From NCBI GenBank assembly GCA_020634315.1, contig JACKBV010000011.1, forward strand, positions 62,001-126,000: 64,000 nt of DNA. The letters run 5' to 3'. A model generated the notes under the pieces. The model did no database searches and had not been told where the DNA came from. It was given only the letters and a program-made list of their open reading frames with translations. A program made the position numbers and the translations under genes. Source of the DNA: Ardenticatenaceae bacterium. Lineage in GTDB: Bacteria > Chloroflexota > Anaerolineae > Promineifilales > Promineifilaceae. Positions 42,898-51,684 of the stretch are shown here, one piece after another (position 1 is the first letter of the stretch; every line of letters begins with the position of its first letter).

Positions 42898-45030
42898 GTG
42901 AACAAGAAAATTTTTATTCTGGGGCTTTTAATGAGCCTCATTTTCATGGGTGTGCTCAGCGCCTGTAACAGCACAGACGTGACACCTACCCCAACGGAGG
43001 TTGCCGTCATCGAAGAGGCAACGCCTGTTCCTGCCACGGAAGAACCAACGGCCGTTTCCACAGAAACGGCCGTGCCCACAGAGACGGCTGCACCCACAGA
43101 AACGGCCGTGCCCACAGAAACGCCAGAACCAGAAGCCACGGCCACAACCGAAGCCGAACCAACTGAAGCGGCAACAACGGATACATTGTTCACCTTCGTC
43201 CCGGCAAGCTGCCAGTTCGACGAGCCGGTGGGTTTTGATGTGGAATGCGGATATGTGACGATGCCGGAAACACATGCCGACCCGGAAAACGGCCGTACCG
43301 TTCGCCTGCACGTCGCCATCTTCAAAAGCGACAGTGACAACCCCGAACCCGACCCCATCGTTTACCTGGAAGGTGGTCCTGGTGCCGATGCCCTGGAGAC
43401 CGTTCCCCTCGTCTTCGCCGACCGCTTCGCCCCCTTCCTCGCCAACCGCGACTTCATCATGTTCGATCAACGTGGCACCGGCTACTCTGAACCATCGCTG
43501 GCTTGCCCCGAATACACCGAGTTAGCCTACGACAGCCTCGACCTGGACCTGCCACAGGAAGAAGAAATAGCCATGACTGTGGGCATCATGCAAACATGCC
43601 ATGATCGCCTGGCAGAAGAAGGCGTCAACTTTGCCGCCTACAACAGCGCCGAAAACGCCGCCGATCTGGCAGCATTACGCATCGCACTTGGCTACGATGA
43701 GTGGAACGTTTATGGCATTTCCTACGGCACGCGCCTGGCACAAACGCTCATGCGCGATGATCCAAGTGGTGTGCGCAGCATCATTCTCGACTCCAGCTAC
43801 CCCTTATCAGCTAGCCTGGTCACAGATTTTGCCACCAATGCCGATCGCGCCTTTGACACCTTCTTTGCTGGCTGTGCTGCGGATGCAGAATGTAACGCCA
43901 CCTACCCCGATTTGGAAACCGTCTTCTTTGACCTGGTAGCCCAACTCGATGAAACGCCCATCACATTGCCCGTGACCAATTTCCTGACCGGAGAAAATTA
44001 TGAAGCGCTTCTTGGCGGTGATGATTTAATCGGCATCCTCTTCCAGTCATTGTATTCGGCAGAGATTATTCCCATCTTGCCACAGCTCATTTACGAGGTG
44101 CGTGATGGCAATACACAAAATCTGGGCTTGCTGCTCTCCAGCTTCATGCTTAACTCCGAGTTTTTCAGCATCGGCATGCAATACTCGGTGCAGTGCAACG
44201 AGGAAAACTCATTTAGCGCACCCGGTGAAGGCGAAGCGTCTATTGCCGAATTCCCGAACATCAGCGAGGCGTTCATTAGCGGTGCCGAAGTTGATGACCA
44301 GGTATGCGCCTTTTGGGGAGCAGGAGAGGCAGACGCAATTGAAAACGAAGCTGTCCAAAGCGATTTGCCCACGCTGATCCTGGCAGGCGAATATGACCCC
44401 ATCACACCACCAGCCTGGGGTGTGTTGGTTGGTGAAGGGTTGAGCAGCGCCTTCTTCTACGAATTCCCAGGCTTGGGGCATGGGGTAAGCGTCTCCGGCG
44501 ATTGTCCGCTCAGTGTGACACTCGCCTTCCTGGACGATCCGACTGCTGCGCCCGATGCTGCGTGCATTGCCGAAATGGGTGGCCCCGCCTTCGAAATTGC
44601 CGGAGCGGCAGACGAGGAAATCACGCTGGTTCCCTTCACGGCCGATTTATCGGTGGCAGTAGTAGCTGGGGTTGTACCAGAAGGATGGACAGATTCGGGC
44701 TTCGGCATTTTTGCGCGTGGGAGAACCGCATTGGATCAGACATTGATTCTACAGCAAGCAGTGCCGGGCTTTGATAGTGCCATGCTCGTTGAACTGCTTA
44801 GCGGCCAATTAGAGCTTGAAGGCACCACGGAAACGGTGGGCAGCTACGAGACGGAAACGCTCACCTGGTCGTTATACGAATTGGAGTTGCAAGGACTGCC
44901 GGTGGATATTGGCGTCGCCGAAGATGACTCTTATGCTTATGTGGTGCTGCTTATCAGCAGCAGCGAAGAGCGTGACTTCTTGTATACGGCCGTTTTCCAA
45001 CCAGCCATGTCCGCACTCAACGTTCCATAA
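42898..45030 (+). CDS. Lipoprotein alpha/beta-hydrolase, S33/TAP-like
   Basis: Extracytoplasmic lipoprotein of 710 residues starting with GTG; AAGGAG stands six bases upstream. The signal ends in the lipobox GVLSAC, followed by a Thr/Glu/Pro stalk with repeated TETAVP units. The hydrolase domain has the oxyanion string 'LEGGPGADALE', 'FDQRGTGYSEPS', nucleophile S275 in 'YGISYGTRLA', Asp in 'LAGEYDPITPP' and His in 'PGLGHGVS', the layout of tripeptidyl/prolyl aminopeptidases (S33). The last 150 residues form a separate beta-rich domain I do not recognise. It probably releases N-terminal peptides or acyl groups outside the cell. Confidence 0.87.
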   Translation: MNKKIFILGLLMSLIFMGVLSACNSTDVTPTPTEVAVIEEATPVPATEEPTAVSTETAVPTETAAPTETAVPTETPEPEATATTEAEPTEAATTDTLFTFVPASCQFDEPVGFDVECGYVTMPETHADPENGRTVRLHVAIFKSDSDNPEPDPIVYLEGGPGADALETVPLVFADRFAPFLANRDFIMFDQRGTGYSEPSLACPEYTELAYDSLDLDLPQEEEIAMTVGIMQTCHDRLAEEGVNFAAYNSAENAADLAALRIALGYDEWNVYGISYGTRLAQTLMRDDPSGVRSIILDSSYPLSASLVTDFATNADRAFDTFFAGCAADAECNATYPDLETVFFDLVAQLDETPITLPVTNFLTGENYEALLGGDDLIGILFQSLYSAEIIPILPQLIYEVRDGNTQNLGLLLSSFMLNSEFFSIGMQYSVQCNEENSFSAPGEGEASIAEFPNISEAFISGAEVDDQVCAFWGAGEADAIENEAVQSDLPTLILAGEYDPITPPAWGVLVGEGLSSAFFYEFPGLGHGVSVSGDCPLSVTLAFLDDPTAAPDAACIAEMGGPAFEIAGAADEEITLVPFTADLSVAVVAGVVPEGWTDSGFGIFARGRTALDQTLILQQAVPGFDSAMLVELLSGQLELEGTTETVGSYETETLTWSLYELELQGLPVDIGVAEDDSYAYVVLLISSSEERDFLYTAVFQPAMSALNVP

Positions 45031-45038
45031 CAGATAGC

Positions 45039-45069
45039 AGAGCGGCGGAGTTGCTATCTCCGCCGCTCT
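45039..45069. terminator. Hairpin between convergent genes
   Basis: AGAGCGGCGGAG (45039-45050) and CTCCGCCGCTCT (45058-45069) form a perfect 12-bp stem with a seven-base loop between the S33 hydrolase and the SH3-like gene. No T-tract follows on either strand. Confidence 0.6.
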
Positions 45070-45077
45070 ACCCATTA

Positions 45078-45728
45078 TCAAGGGGTGGGCGTCGGCACGA
45101 CAATGATCTCTGTCACCACAGGCAATGTGTCTAACGGATAATCAACCGTAAAAAAGCTGACCGTCACCCACCCCCGTTTGCCATCTTTTTCCACAATCAT
45201 CCAGTAGCCGTTGTCCGAAACGGCCGTTACCACCACCGCCTCCCCCTGCAACACAAACGTCCCAATTTGCTCGTAGCGCATGCCCGGCCCGGCAAAAAAG
45301 GCGGCATCCTCAACACAGGTCGCCACAATCTTATCAGGTGTGGCCGCCAGAGTTGGCGTCGCTGTATTGGTTGGGCTGGGCGTCGCTGTTGGCGTCACTG
45401 TAGGAGATGGCGTTGGTGTAGTTGTAGGAACGGCCGTTGCCGTTGGCGTCACTGTAGGAGATGCCGTTGGCTCAGTGGTGGCGGTGGGCGCAAGGGGCGT
45501 TGCTGTAGGGGAAACGGCCGTTTCCACCGCAGCAACACCCGCCTCCGCCGCTGTCGGCGCAGCAGGCGTAGAAATTGGCGGCGTATCGTCATTAAAAACA
45601 AACACAAAAATGGTGAACAGCACAATCAACAAAGCTGTCACCCCCAGGGCAACCGTCACACGCTGATAATGGGGAAGCGGTTCATCTTCCGGCTCCAAGG
45701 ATCGCCAAAATTCACGCAAACGACTCAT
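45078..45728 (-). CDS. Membrane protein with Thr/Pro stalk and SH3b-like domain
   Basis: 216 residues: a cytoplasmic N-terminus (about 25), one helix (about 26-46), a Thr/Pro/Ala stalk (to about 130), then a bacterial SH3-like domain with 'AAFFAGPGMRYEQIGTFVLQGEAVVVTAVSDNGYWMIVEKDGKRGWV' features, and a short tail. SH3b domains often bind cell-wall peptides. It begins six bases after the Nudix stop, so translation is probably coupled; it is the last gene of the pepF operon. Confidence 0.82.
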   Translation of the reverse strand: MSRLREFWRSLEPEDEPLPHYQRVTVALGVTALLIVLFTIFVFVFNDDTPPISTPAAPTAAEAGVAAVETAVSPTATPLAPTATTEPTASPTVTPTATAVPTTTPTPSPTVTPTATPSPTNTATPTLAATPDKIVATCVEDAAFFAGPGMRYEQIGTFVLQGEAVVVTAVSDNGYWMIVEKDGKRGWVTVSFFTVDYPLDTLPVVTEIIVVPTPTP

Positions 45729-45734
45729 ATAAGC

Positions 45735-46238
45735 TCACCCTGTCCACACAAGTTGCTGATTTTCCAGATAATACGTTTGGCCCATCTGCCATGCCTGCAC
45801 ACACTGATGCACACGCCGCCCCAAGCGCAGCACCACTTGTTCAGCGATGGCATCAAGCTGCCAAAACCGATATTCGCTTAATTCCGCTGCTGGCAAACGA
45901 ATAGCCGCGATGTCTGCTTTCGTCAAAATGCCTCCCAGAAACACAAAAGCAAGTGCTTCCGTTTTGTCGCTGCTGGCGCTGATGTAATCCACGCCCAGCA
46001 ACTGCTGGGGCTGCCAGACCAGCCCCAATTCTTCCTCGATTTCCCGCACACAAGCCTGCAATGGCGACTCGTCAGCCTCCACTGCCCCGCCGGGGATTTC
46101 CCAATGAGGTTTGTATGTGGGTTTGACGAGCAGTAAACGGCCGTTTTCATCAAAAAACAGGGCACCCGCCGACATCCGTTTGCGCGGCAAACTTCGTTGA
46201 TACGCCATCCCTTGCAAACCGTCCCGCTCAGCCGCCAT
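45735..46238 (-). CDS. Nudix hydrolase
   Basis: Nucleoside-diphosphate-linked pyrophosphatase of 167 residues. The Nudix box runs from 'GGAVEADESP' to 'REIEEELGL', fitting GX5EX7REUXEEXGU with all acidic metal-binding residues. 'WEIPGGAVE' precedes it as usual. GGAGGG stands about eight bases before the ATG. The specific substrate is not predictable. It is fourth in the pepF operon. Confidence 0.92.
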   Translation of the reverse strand: MAAERDGLQGMAYQRSLPRKRMSAGALFFDENGRLLLVKPTYKPHWEIPGGAVEADESPLQACVREIEEELGLVWQPQQLLGVDYISASSDKTEALAFVFLGGILTKADIAAIRLPAAELSEYRFWQLDAIAEQVVLRLGRRVHQCVQAWQMGQTYYLENQQLVWTG

Positions 46239-46265
46239 CCGCCACCCTCCTCACACTTCTCCCCA

Positions 46266-47225
46266 TCATCCCCGCCAACCCGGCACACGATCCCGAATTT
46301 GGCGAATGTGCGCCGGGCCAGTACGACAACAGCCGCCAATCAATGCCGCACCCAATTTGCGCCATTCCCGGCTAAACGTGCCAAATTCCGTGGGCACATT
46401 CAATCCCTGCCACACCTTTGCCACCGGGTCATACGCTTCCCCAGAATTGGGATAAACAATGATGGGCTTTGTGGTCGCTTGCTGTATCGCCTGAATCAGG
46501 CTGGGGATGAAGCGCGGCGGCGTACAGTTAACGCCAACAGCGGCCACTTGTGGCAGCGCATCAAGATAAGCGGCACAATCAGCAATAGGCGTCCCATCAC
46601 TGATGTGCTGCCCGTCACGGCAGCTAAAGCTAAACCAGGCCATGCGCTGTGGCGTCTGGAGCAACAGGCGTCCATAAGCACGCGCTTCGGCAAAGGAGGG
46701 AATCGTCTCGCAGGCCAGGATGTCCGCGCCGCTGTCAGCGAGAATGTGCCAGCGCTCCTGGTGAAAAGCCACCAGGCCATCTTCGTCCAGATCATAATCG
46801 CCGCTGTACTCAGAGCCATCGGCCAAATAAGCGCCATAAGGGCCAATGCTGGCAGCCACCATAGGACGCAGCCGCCGGGTGTGGTCAGCATGCTGCCAAA
46901 ATTCATCTCTGGCTTGCATGGCTAACTGCACAGAGAGACGGATCAAATCGGCAGCGGCCGTTTCCGTTAAGCCACGCGCCAACAAGGCAGGGATGGTCGC
47001 CTGATAACTGGCAGTAATCGCGCAGTCAGCACCGGCCCAAAAGTAATCGAGATGCGCCTGACGAATCAGGTCAGGGTTTTCTAGCAGCACACGCGCCGAC
47101 CAGAGTGCATCGCGCAAGTCGCAGCCCAACGTTTCCAGATGTGTTGCCAGGCCACCATCGAGGACGAGAACGCCTTGCTGCTCAAGAAACGGCCGTAACG
47201 GATTATCCAACGCCATCTCTGCCAT
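46266..47225 (-). CDS. mmuM: Homocysteine S-methyltransferase
   Basis: Zinc-dependent methyltransferase of 319 residues that makes methionine from homocysteine, typically with S-methylmethionine as donor. 'LDGGLATHLETLG' is the N-terminal motif; zinc ligands are the Cys of 'GVNCTPP' and the Cys pair of 'IGGCCRTGP'. There is no cobalamin domain, so it is of the MmuM/HMT type rather than MetH. It lies 11 bases after the GNAT gene. It relates functionally to cystathionine beta-synthase, which uses the same homocysteine pool. Confidence 0.9.
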   Translation of the reverse strand: MAEMALDNPLRPFLEQQGVLVLDGGLATHLETLGCDLRDALWSARVLLENPDLIRQAHLDYFWAGADCAITASYQATIPALLARGLTETAAADLIRLSVQLAMQARDEFWQHADHTRRLRPMVAASIGPYGAYLADGSEYSGDYDLDEDGLVAFHQERWHILADSGADILACETIPSFAEARAYGRLLLQTPQRMAWFSFSCRDGQHISDGTPIADCAAYLDALPQVAAVGVNCTPPRFIPSLIQAIQQATTKPIIVYPNSGEAYDPVAKVWQGLNVPTEFGTFSREWRKLGAALIGGCCRTGPAHIRQIRDRVPGWRG

Positions 47226-47236
47226 ACAGCCTTCAC

Positions 47237-48571
47237 CTAGCCCAAGGGAATGACATTAGACGGCCGTTTCGGGAACAAAATGTTCAACAAAATACGCGCC
47301 TCTTCTTCCAAATAACAATCAGCAAAGGCATGATCCAACTCATGCACACTGCGATAACCAAACAACAACTGCAAAAACGTCTGCTCCGGAAACATCGCAT
47401 CGCCCGATTCCAGGCGAATTGGTTGGAACGTCCCGACTTCTTGCAGGTTCCCATCTTGCCAAACCAGCGTCATCTGCTCCCGATAAAAATTCAACCGCGT
47501 CGTGCCCGTGTAGCCAGCCAGCACACTAGCCGCCAGGCGCTGCTCCAAGACAGGCGCAATGTGACGCAAAAACTGCGGCAAATCTGGCAGGCGAATGTAC
47601 CAGGCATAGGGCGCACGCGGCTGTTCCAACTGCCGCCCTAACGCCTCATAAACGGGATGCGCCTCCCCCAATTCAAAGCCAATCTGGTCAATAGGTTCTT
47701 TGCGGTTCGGGTTCAGCTCATCCGCTTTGTGCCGCAGCACGCGTGTCAGGAAAAGCGCCACAGCACGCCAGGGATGCCCTGCACGCACCCCCAACTCGCG
47801 CACATGAAAAGCACGCCCCCAATGGTTAAATTCCGTGTACGCAACACATTCTCCGCCCGTCGTCTCAATCACATAAACGTGCCGCGCATAGGGGGATTCG
47901 CGGTGTGTGGCGAACATTTCGTAGGCCCACAACGCCTCATCGCGCACGCGAACCACCGGGCTATTGGCCGTGTTTGCCTTATAAAGCTCAGCCAGCAGCG
48001 GAATATCCGCAGCCGTCGCCGGACGCATTTGATACGGCTCTTCGTCAACCTTCTTATCATTACTGGCACGATTCCAGAAAAAAGCGCGACCGCCACCCAA
48101 ATTTAAGGCCATCTCATAACCAAACTGGCGGTAATACCAGGGAATGCCGGTAATCGCCTGCACCATCTCCCCGCGTGCCGCACTTTTGGCATGAACGACA
48201 TTCATTTGCCGCCGCACCAGGCCATGCCGCCGGTAATCCGGGTCTGTCCCCACCAGTTCTGGGCGACCAACGCCAAATTCGACGCCCTCATAAGCCCATC
48301 GCTGCGAGATCAGGTTGAGCGACGAGACAATTTTGTTGCCGTTGTTCGTATCTACAACAACTGTGAAATCTTCCGCTTTGGTGGTGGGATGTTCCCCATT
48401 CATCAGGTCGTGAACCCAATGCGTCAAAAACGTCGCCGGGTCATCGGGATTATCACTGTGAACACGCACATTAAACGCCGCCAATTCCTCTGCATCGGCC
48501 GGTGTTGCCCAGCGCAGCAGCAGCCCATTTTCTAACTTTTGCGGTAAAGCTATATTGTTATCACGCATCAT
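47237..48571 (-). CDS. GNAT acetyltransferase, Eis-like
   Basis: 444 residues. The N-terminal GNAT domain has 'VEFGVGRPELVGTDPDYRRHGLVRRQM', in which R-R-H-G-L-V is the acetyl-CoA loop, and 'GIPWYYRQFGYEMAL' as the terminal strand. A second GNAT-like part ('MRPATAADIPLLAELYKAN') and a sterol-carrier-like C-terminus complete the layout of Eis-type N-acetyltransferases. The acceptor amine is unknown. Its start overlaps the pepF stop (ATGA), so translation is coupled. Confidence 0.82.
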   Translation of the reverse strand: MMRDNNIALPQKLENGLLLRWATPADAEELAAFNVRVHSDNPDDPATFLTHWVHDLMNGEHPTTKAEDFTVVVDTNNGNKIVSSLNLISQRWAYEGVEFGVGRPELVGTDPDYRRHGLVRRQMNVVHAKSAARGEMVQAITGIPWYYRQFGYEMALNLGGGRAFFWNRASNDKKVDEEPYQMRPATAADIPLLAELYKANTANSPVVRVRDEALWAYEMFATHRESPYARHVYVIETTGGECVAYTEFNHWGRAFHVRELGVRAGHPWRAVALFLTRVLRHKADELNPNRKEPIDQIGFELGEAHPVYEALGRQLEQPRAPYAWYIRLPDLPQFLRHIAPVLEQRLAASVLAGYTGTTRLNFYREQMTLVWQDGNLQEVGTFQPIRLESGDAMFPEQTFLQLLFGYRSVHELDHAFADCYLEEEARILLNILFPKRPSNVIPLG

Positions 48572-50379
48572 CGTGTCACCAACTTCTCCAATCTATCCAC
48601 ATAGTCAGCCAGGACGGCAAAGGTCTTTTCGACCGGTTCTGGCGAAGTCATATCCACACCGGCCGCTTGCAGGGCGGCAATGGGATATACCGAACTGCCC
48701 GCTTTGAGGAACTCTCGATATTTTGTCACTGCGCCCGGTTTTTGCGCCAACACATCTGCGGCCAGGGCATGCGCACCGGCAATACCGGTGGTGTATTGGT
48801 ACACGTAAAAGTTTGCATACAGGTGATTGGGGAACTGTGCCCAGGTAATGCCAACGCGATCCCGATCCATTTCCACTTCCTCACCAAACCCTTCGGCAAA
48901 TAAATCAGCCATGAGGTTGATCATAGTGTCGGCGGTGAGAGCCTGTCCGCGCTCGACACGTTCGTGGATAGCCAGCTCAAAACGGGCCAGGGTTGGCATA
49001 ATGAAAAAGTAACGGTGGAAGTTGGACATTGCCTCTTCGATGACGGCAATCTGGAAATCGGGATCGTCGTTGTGATCGAGCAGGTAAGAACGAACCAATG
49101 CCTGATTAAAGTTGGAGGCTACTTCGGCGATAAAGAGCGAGTAGCGGGCATAGAGGAAGGGCTGGTTTTGCCATGTGTAGTAGGAGTGGAGCGAGTGCCC
49201 TAATTCGTGTGCCAGGGTGCTCATGCTGAAAAGATCGTCGGCGTAGCTCATTAAAATATAGGGATGGGTTCCCTGGACGCCGGTGGAAAATGCGCCGGAA
49301 CGTTTGCCTTGATTGGGATAAATATCGACCCATCGTTGTTCTAAGACGCCCTGGCGCAATGTGTCAACATAATCATTGCCTAACGGCCGCATCCCGGCGA
49401 CGATCCAGTCAACGGCTTGCGCAAAGGGGACGTTGGGTTTAACGGCCGTTAATGGGGCCTTCACATCATACACATGCAATTTGTCATATCCCAGCGCTTG
49501 CCGCCGCACCCGCCAGTAACGATGCCAGGTCGGCAAATGGCGACGAAACGTCTCCAGCGTATTGTGAAAAACGTCAACGGGGATATTGCTGGGGGCCAAT
49601 GCCGACTCCAGAGACGAGCCAAAACGGCGGGCACGCGCCATAAAGACATCTTGCTTGATGCCAGCAGCAAGCGCCGTCCCCATCGTGTTCTTATACGCCA
49701 GATAGCCATCCGCATAACGCTCCCAGGCAGTGCGGCGCACGCCGCGATCTTCATGGGTCAGCAGTGCGCCAATGGTGCCCTGCGCTACGGTTAAGTCTTC
49801 GTTTCCGGCGGTCGCTTGCGCTGGTTCGAAACGGATGTCCGCATCGGCTAACACGCCATGCACAGAAGCGCCCGTTCTAAAGGGATCCATCACCATGCCC
49901 AACAGTTCTTCCACTTCTGCCGAGCGCACGTGCGCTTGCTGCCGCTCCAAATCGTTTAGGTAATGGGTCATGGCGGCCAGGCGTGGCTCTTCTGCCGTCC
50001 AACGGCGCAGGGTATCAAAGCCGATGGTCAGCAATTCGGGGTCCATAAATGCGAGGGTTGCCAATGTTTGCCCAAAGAGGCCGCGTGCGCGGTCGTTTTT
50101 GGCGGCGGCTTCGGGATCGGCCGTATCTACTTCATGAAAGAGGGTGGCATAGATGTAAATTTTGCCAACTTCATCATATACGGCCTGCATTTTGTCGAGC
50201 AAATCGGCCAAGATGGCTGGCCCTTCATGCAGGCGGCCCTGGTAGGTTGCGATTTCTTGCAGAAGGGAGGGGATTTGGGAAACGGCCGTTTCCCAGGCTT
50301 CATCTGTAGCATAAACGGCCGTGGCGTCCCAGGTATGCGCCACCGGAATTTCATGACGTTTTGGTAAGGCTTGCGACAT
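48568..50379 (-). CDS. pepF: Oligoendopeptidase F
   Basis: Cytoplasmic zinc oligopeptidase of the M3 family, 603 residues, which degrades peptides of roughly 7-17 residues in characterised members. The zinc motif HELGH (Glu392) is in 'TLAHELGHSLHSYY', with the third ligand expected in 'FIAEVASNFNQAL'. 'FYVYQYTTGIAGAHAL' is the conserved tyrosine-rich substrate segment. AGGAG is six bases before the ATG, directly after palindromic leader copy 3. It heads a five-gene minus-strand operon. Confidence 0.94.
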   Translation of the reverse strand: MSQALPKRHEIPVAHTWDATAVYATDEAWETAVSQIPSLLQEIATYQGRLHEGPAILADLLDKMQAVYDEVGKIYIYATLFHEVDTADPEAAAKNDRARGLFGQTLATLAFMDPELLTIGFDTLRRWTAEEPRLAAMTHYLNDLERQQAHVRSAEVEELLGMVMDPFRTGASVHGVLADADIRFEPAQATAGNEDLTVAQGTIGALLTHEDRGVRRTAWERYADGYLAYKNTMGTALAAGIKQDVFMARARRFGSSLESALAPSNIPVDVFHNTLETFRRHLPTWHRYWRVRRQALGYDKLHVYDVKAPLTAVKPNVPFAQAVDWIVAGMRPLGNDYVDTLRQGVLEQRWVDIYPNQGKRSGAFSTGVQGTHPYILMSYADDLFSMSTLAHELGHSLHSYYTWQNQPFLYARYSLFIAEVASNFNQALVRSYLLDHNDDPDFQIAVIEEAMSNFHRYFFIMPTLARFELAIHERVERGQALTADTMINLMADLFAEGFGEEVEMDRDRVGITWAQFPNHLYANFYVYQYTTGIAGAHALAADVLAQKPGAVTKYREFLKAGSSVYPIAALQAAGVDMTSPEPVEKTFAVLADYVDRLEKLVTR

Positions 50380-50396
50380 TATCTACTCCTAAAAAT

Positions 50397-50464
50397 AATC
50401 TCCCGGAGATTTTATTCCACAAGATGGGTGTGTCGATGACAACCTCCGGGAGGTTGGTTTTCAT
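50397..50464 (-). repeat. Palindromic leader element, copy 3 (upstream of pepF)
   Basis: Arms AACCTCCGGGAGGTT (50441-50455) and AATCTCCCGGAGATT (50397-50411) with a diverged 29-base spacer. On the minus strand it reads ATGAAAACC, arm, spacer, arm, ATTTTTAGGAG, then pepF. The first 24 bases are identical to copy 1. The nearest upstream minus-strand gene is more than 2 kb away, so it lies in the pepF leader. Confidence 0.75.
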
Positions 50465-50658
50465 CGCTTCTGCTATACGGCACCTCATGGAAACTCCTAA
50501 AATTACGCACAAACGGCGAACTCAGCACCGTTCAACAATTACCGATTACAAACGCTGGCTCCTATTATAAGACATTCGTAGGAAAGAGGGTGGGAATGTT
50601 GACGAGTCACCTTTATGTATGCCAAAATCTAACGAAATTTATGCACAAGGAGTTTAAC

Positions 50659-50811
50659 ATGACTGGCGTGACTTGGATGTATTGGCTAACGATTGTATCA
50701 ACATCTGTAACAGGTTTGTATGTGTGGCAGGTCTTAAAGCGCCAGCAAGCAGACAAAGCAAAGGTTGCTTTAAAGCCTGTGCCGATTGAAAGAAATCGCC
50801 GCCCTCGTTAA
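50659..50811 (+). CDS. Small single-pass membrane protein (50 aa)
   Basis: MTGVTWMYWLTIVSTSVTGLY opens a 50-residue protein with one transmembrane helix (about 5-25) and a basic C-terminus ending RNRRPR. AAGGAG stands six bases before the ATG, which is a strong initiation signal. A longer in-frame version starting at 50590 lacks one. It lies 32 bases before the YugP-like protease gene in the same direction. No family is recognised. Confidence 0.65.
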   Translation: MTGVTWMYWLTIVSTSVTGLYVWQVLKRQQADKAKVALKPVPIERNRRPR

Positions 50812-50843
50812 AAGGCGGCATGACAAAGGAAGTGTAAAAGACA

Positions 50844-51536
50844 ATGTTTTACTTTAACCCGCTTTATCTTGTTTTTGCGTTACCCGGTTTATTGTTAGGG
50901 CTTTGGGCGCAATCGCGCGTCAAAAGCGCTTTCAGCCAATACAGCCGTGTGCGTACATTGCGAAATGTAGCGGGAGCAGAAGTGGCCCGATCATTACTGG
51001 ATTCACAGGGTCTCTATGACGTCCATATTGAGCAGGTACAAGGTACGCTCTCTGATCATTACGATCCACGGCAAAAAGTGCTGCGCCTTAGCCAAGACGT
51101 TTATCGCGCACCGAGCATTGCTGCGGCCGGTGTCGCCGCCCACGAAATGGGGCATGCGTTACAAGATGCTCATGGTTATGCACCTTTGCGGATGCGCAGC
51201 GCCTTGGTGCCCGCCGTACAGTTCGGCAGCACCTTAGGCCCCTGGGTATTTATGGGGGGCTTGCTGTTAAACTTTACGCAATTGGCATGGGTTGGCGTTA
51301 TTTTGTTCGCCGCCAGCACCGTCTTTGCCCTGATCACATTGCCAGTTGAGCTAGACGCCAGTCGCCGCGCCAAGCAATTATTGACGAGCAATGGCTTGCT
51401 TGTTGGCAATGAAATTGATGGCGTGAACAAAGTCTTAGATGCGGCAGCCTGGACCTATGTGGCAGCGGCCGTATCCTCTATTGGCACCCTACTTTATTAC
51501 GTCATGCTTCTCACCGGTTTTGGTCGCCGCGACTAA
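50844..51536 (+). CDS. Membrane zinc metallopeptidase, YugP family
   Basis: 230 residues, of the neutral zinc metallopeptidase_2 family. The zinc motif is HEMGH (H100, E101, H104), preceded by 'YDPRQKVLRLSQDVYRAPSIAAAGVAA'. There is one N-terminal helix and two or three C-terminal helices; 'LPVELDASRRAKQLL' carries the likely third ligand Glu. GGAAG stands about ten bases before the ATG. It is followed by a strong terminator. The substrate is unknown. Confidence 0.9.
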   Translation: MFYFNPLYLVFALPGLLLGLWAQSRVKSAFSQYSRVRTLRNVAGAEVARSLLDSQGLYDVHIEQVQGTLSDHYDPRQKVLRLSQDVYRAPSIAAAGVAAHEMGHALQDAHGYAPLRMRSALVPAVQFGSTLGPWVFMGGLLLNFTQLAWVGVILFAASTVFALITLPVELDASRRAKQLLTSNGLLVGNEIDGVNKVLDAAAWTYVAAAVSSIGTLLYYVMLLTGFGRRD

Positions 51537-51555
51537 ACAAACAAGTTACACTTAC

Positions 51556-51597
51556 AGCCCGTCCGCTTCACATCGAAACGGACGGGCTTTTTATTTT
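51556..51597 (+). terminator. Intrinsic terminator after the YugP-like gene
   Basis: AGCCCGTCCG (51556-51565) pairs with CGGACGGGCT (51579-51588); TTTTTATTTT follows. Confidence 0.9.
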
Positions 51598-51684
51598 CCA
51601 CGATAAGATATAACTGAGGGGAGCAACCGCACCATCTTCTAAATGGTGTGCCCCAGTTTAGACAAGAACATCGAGGTTATCATC

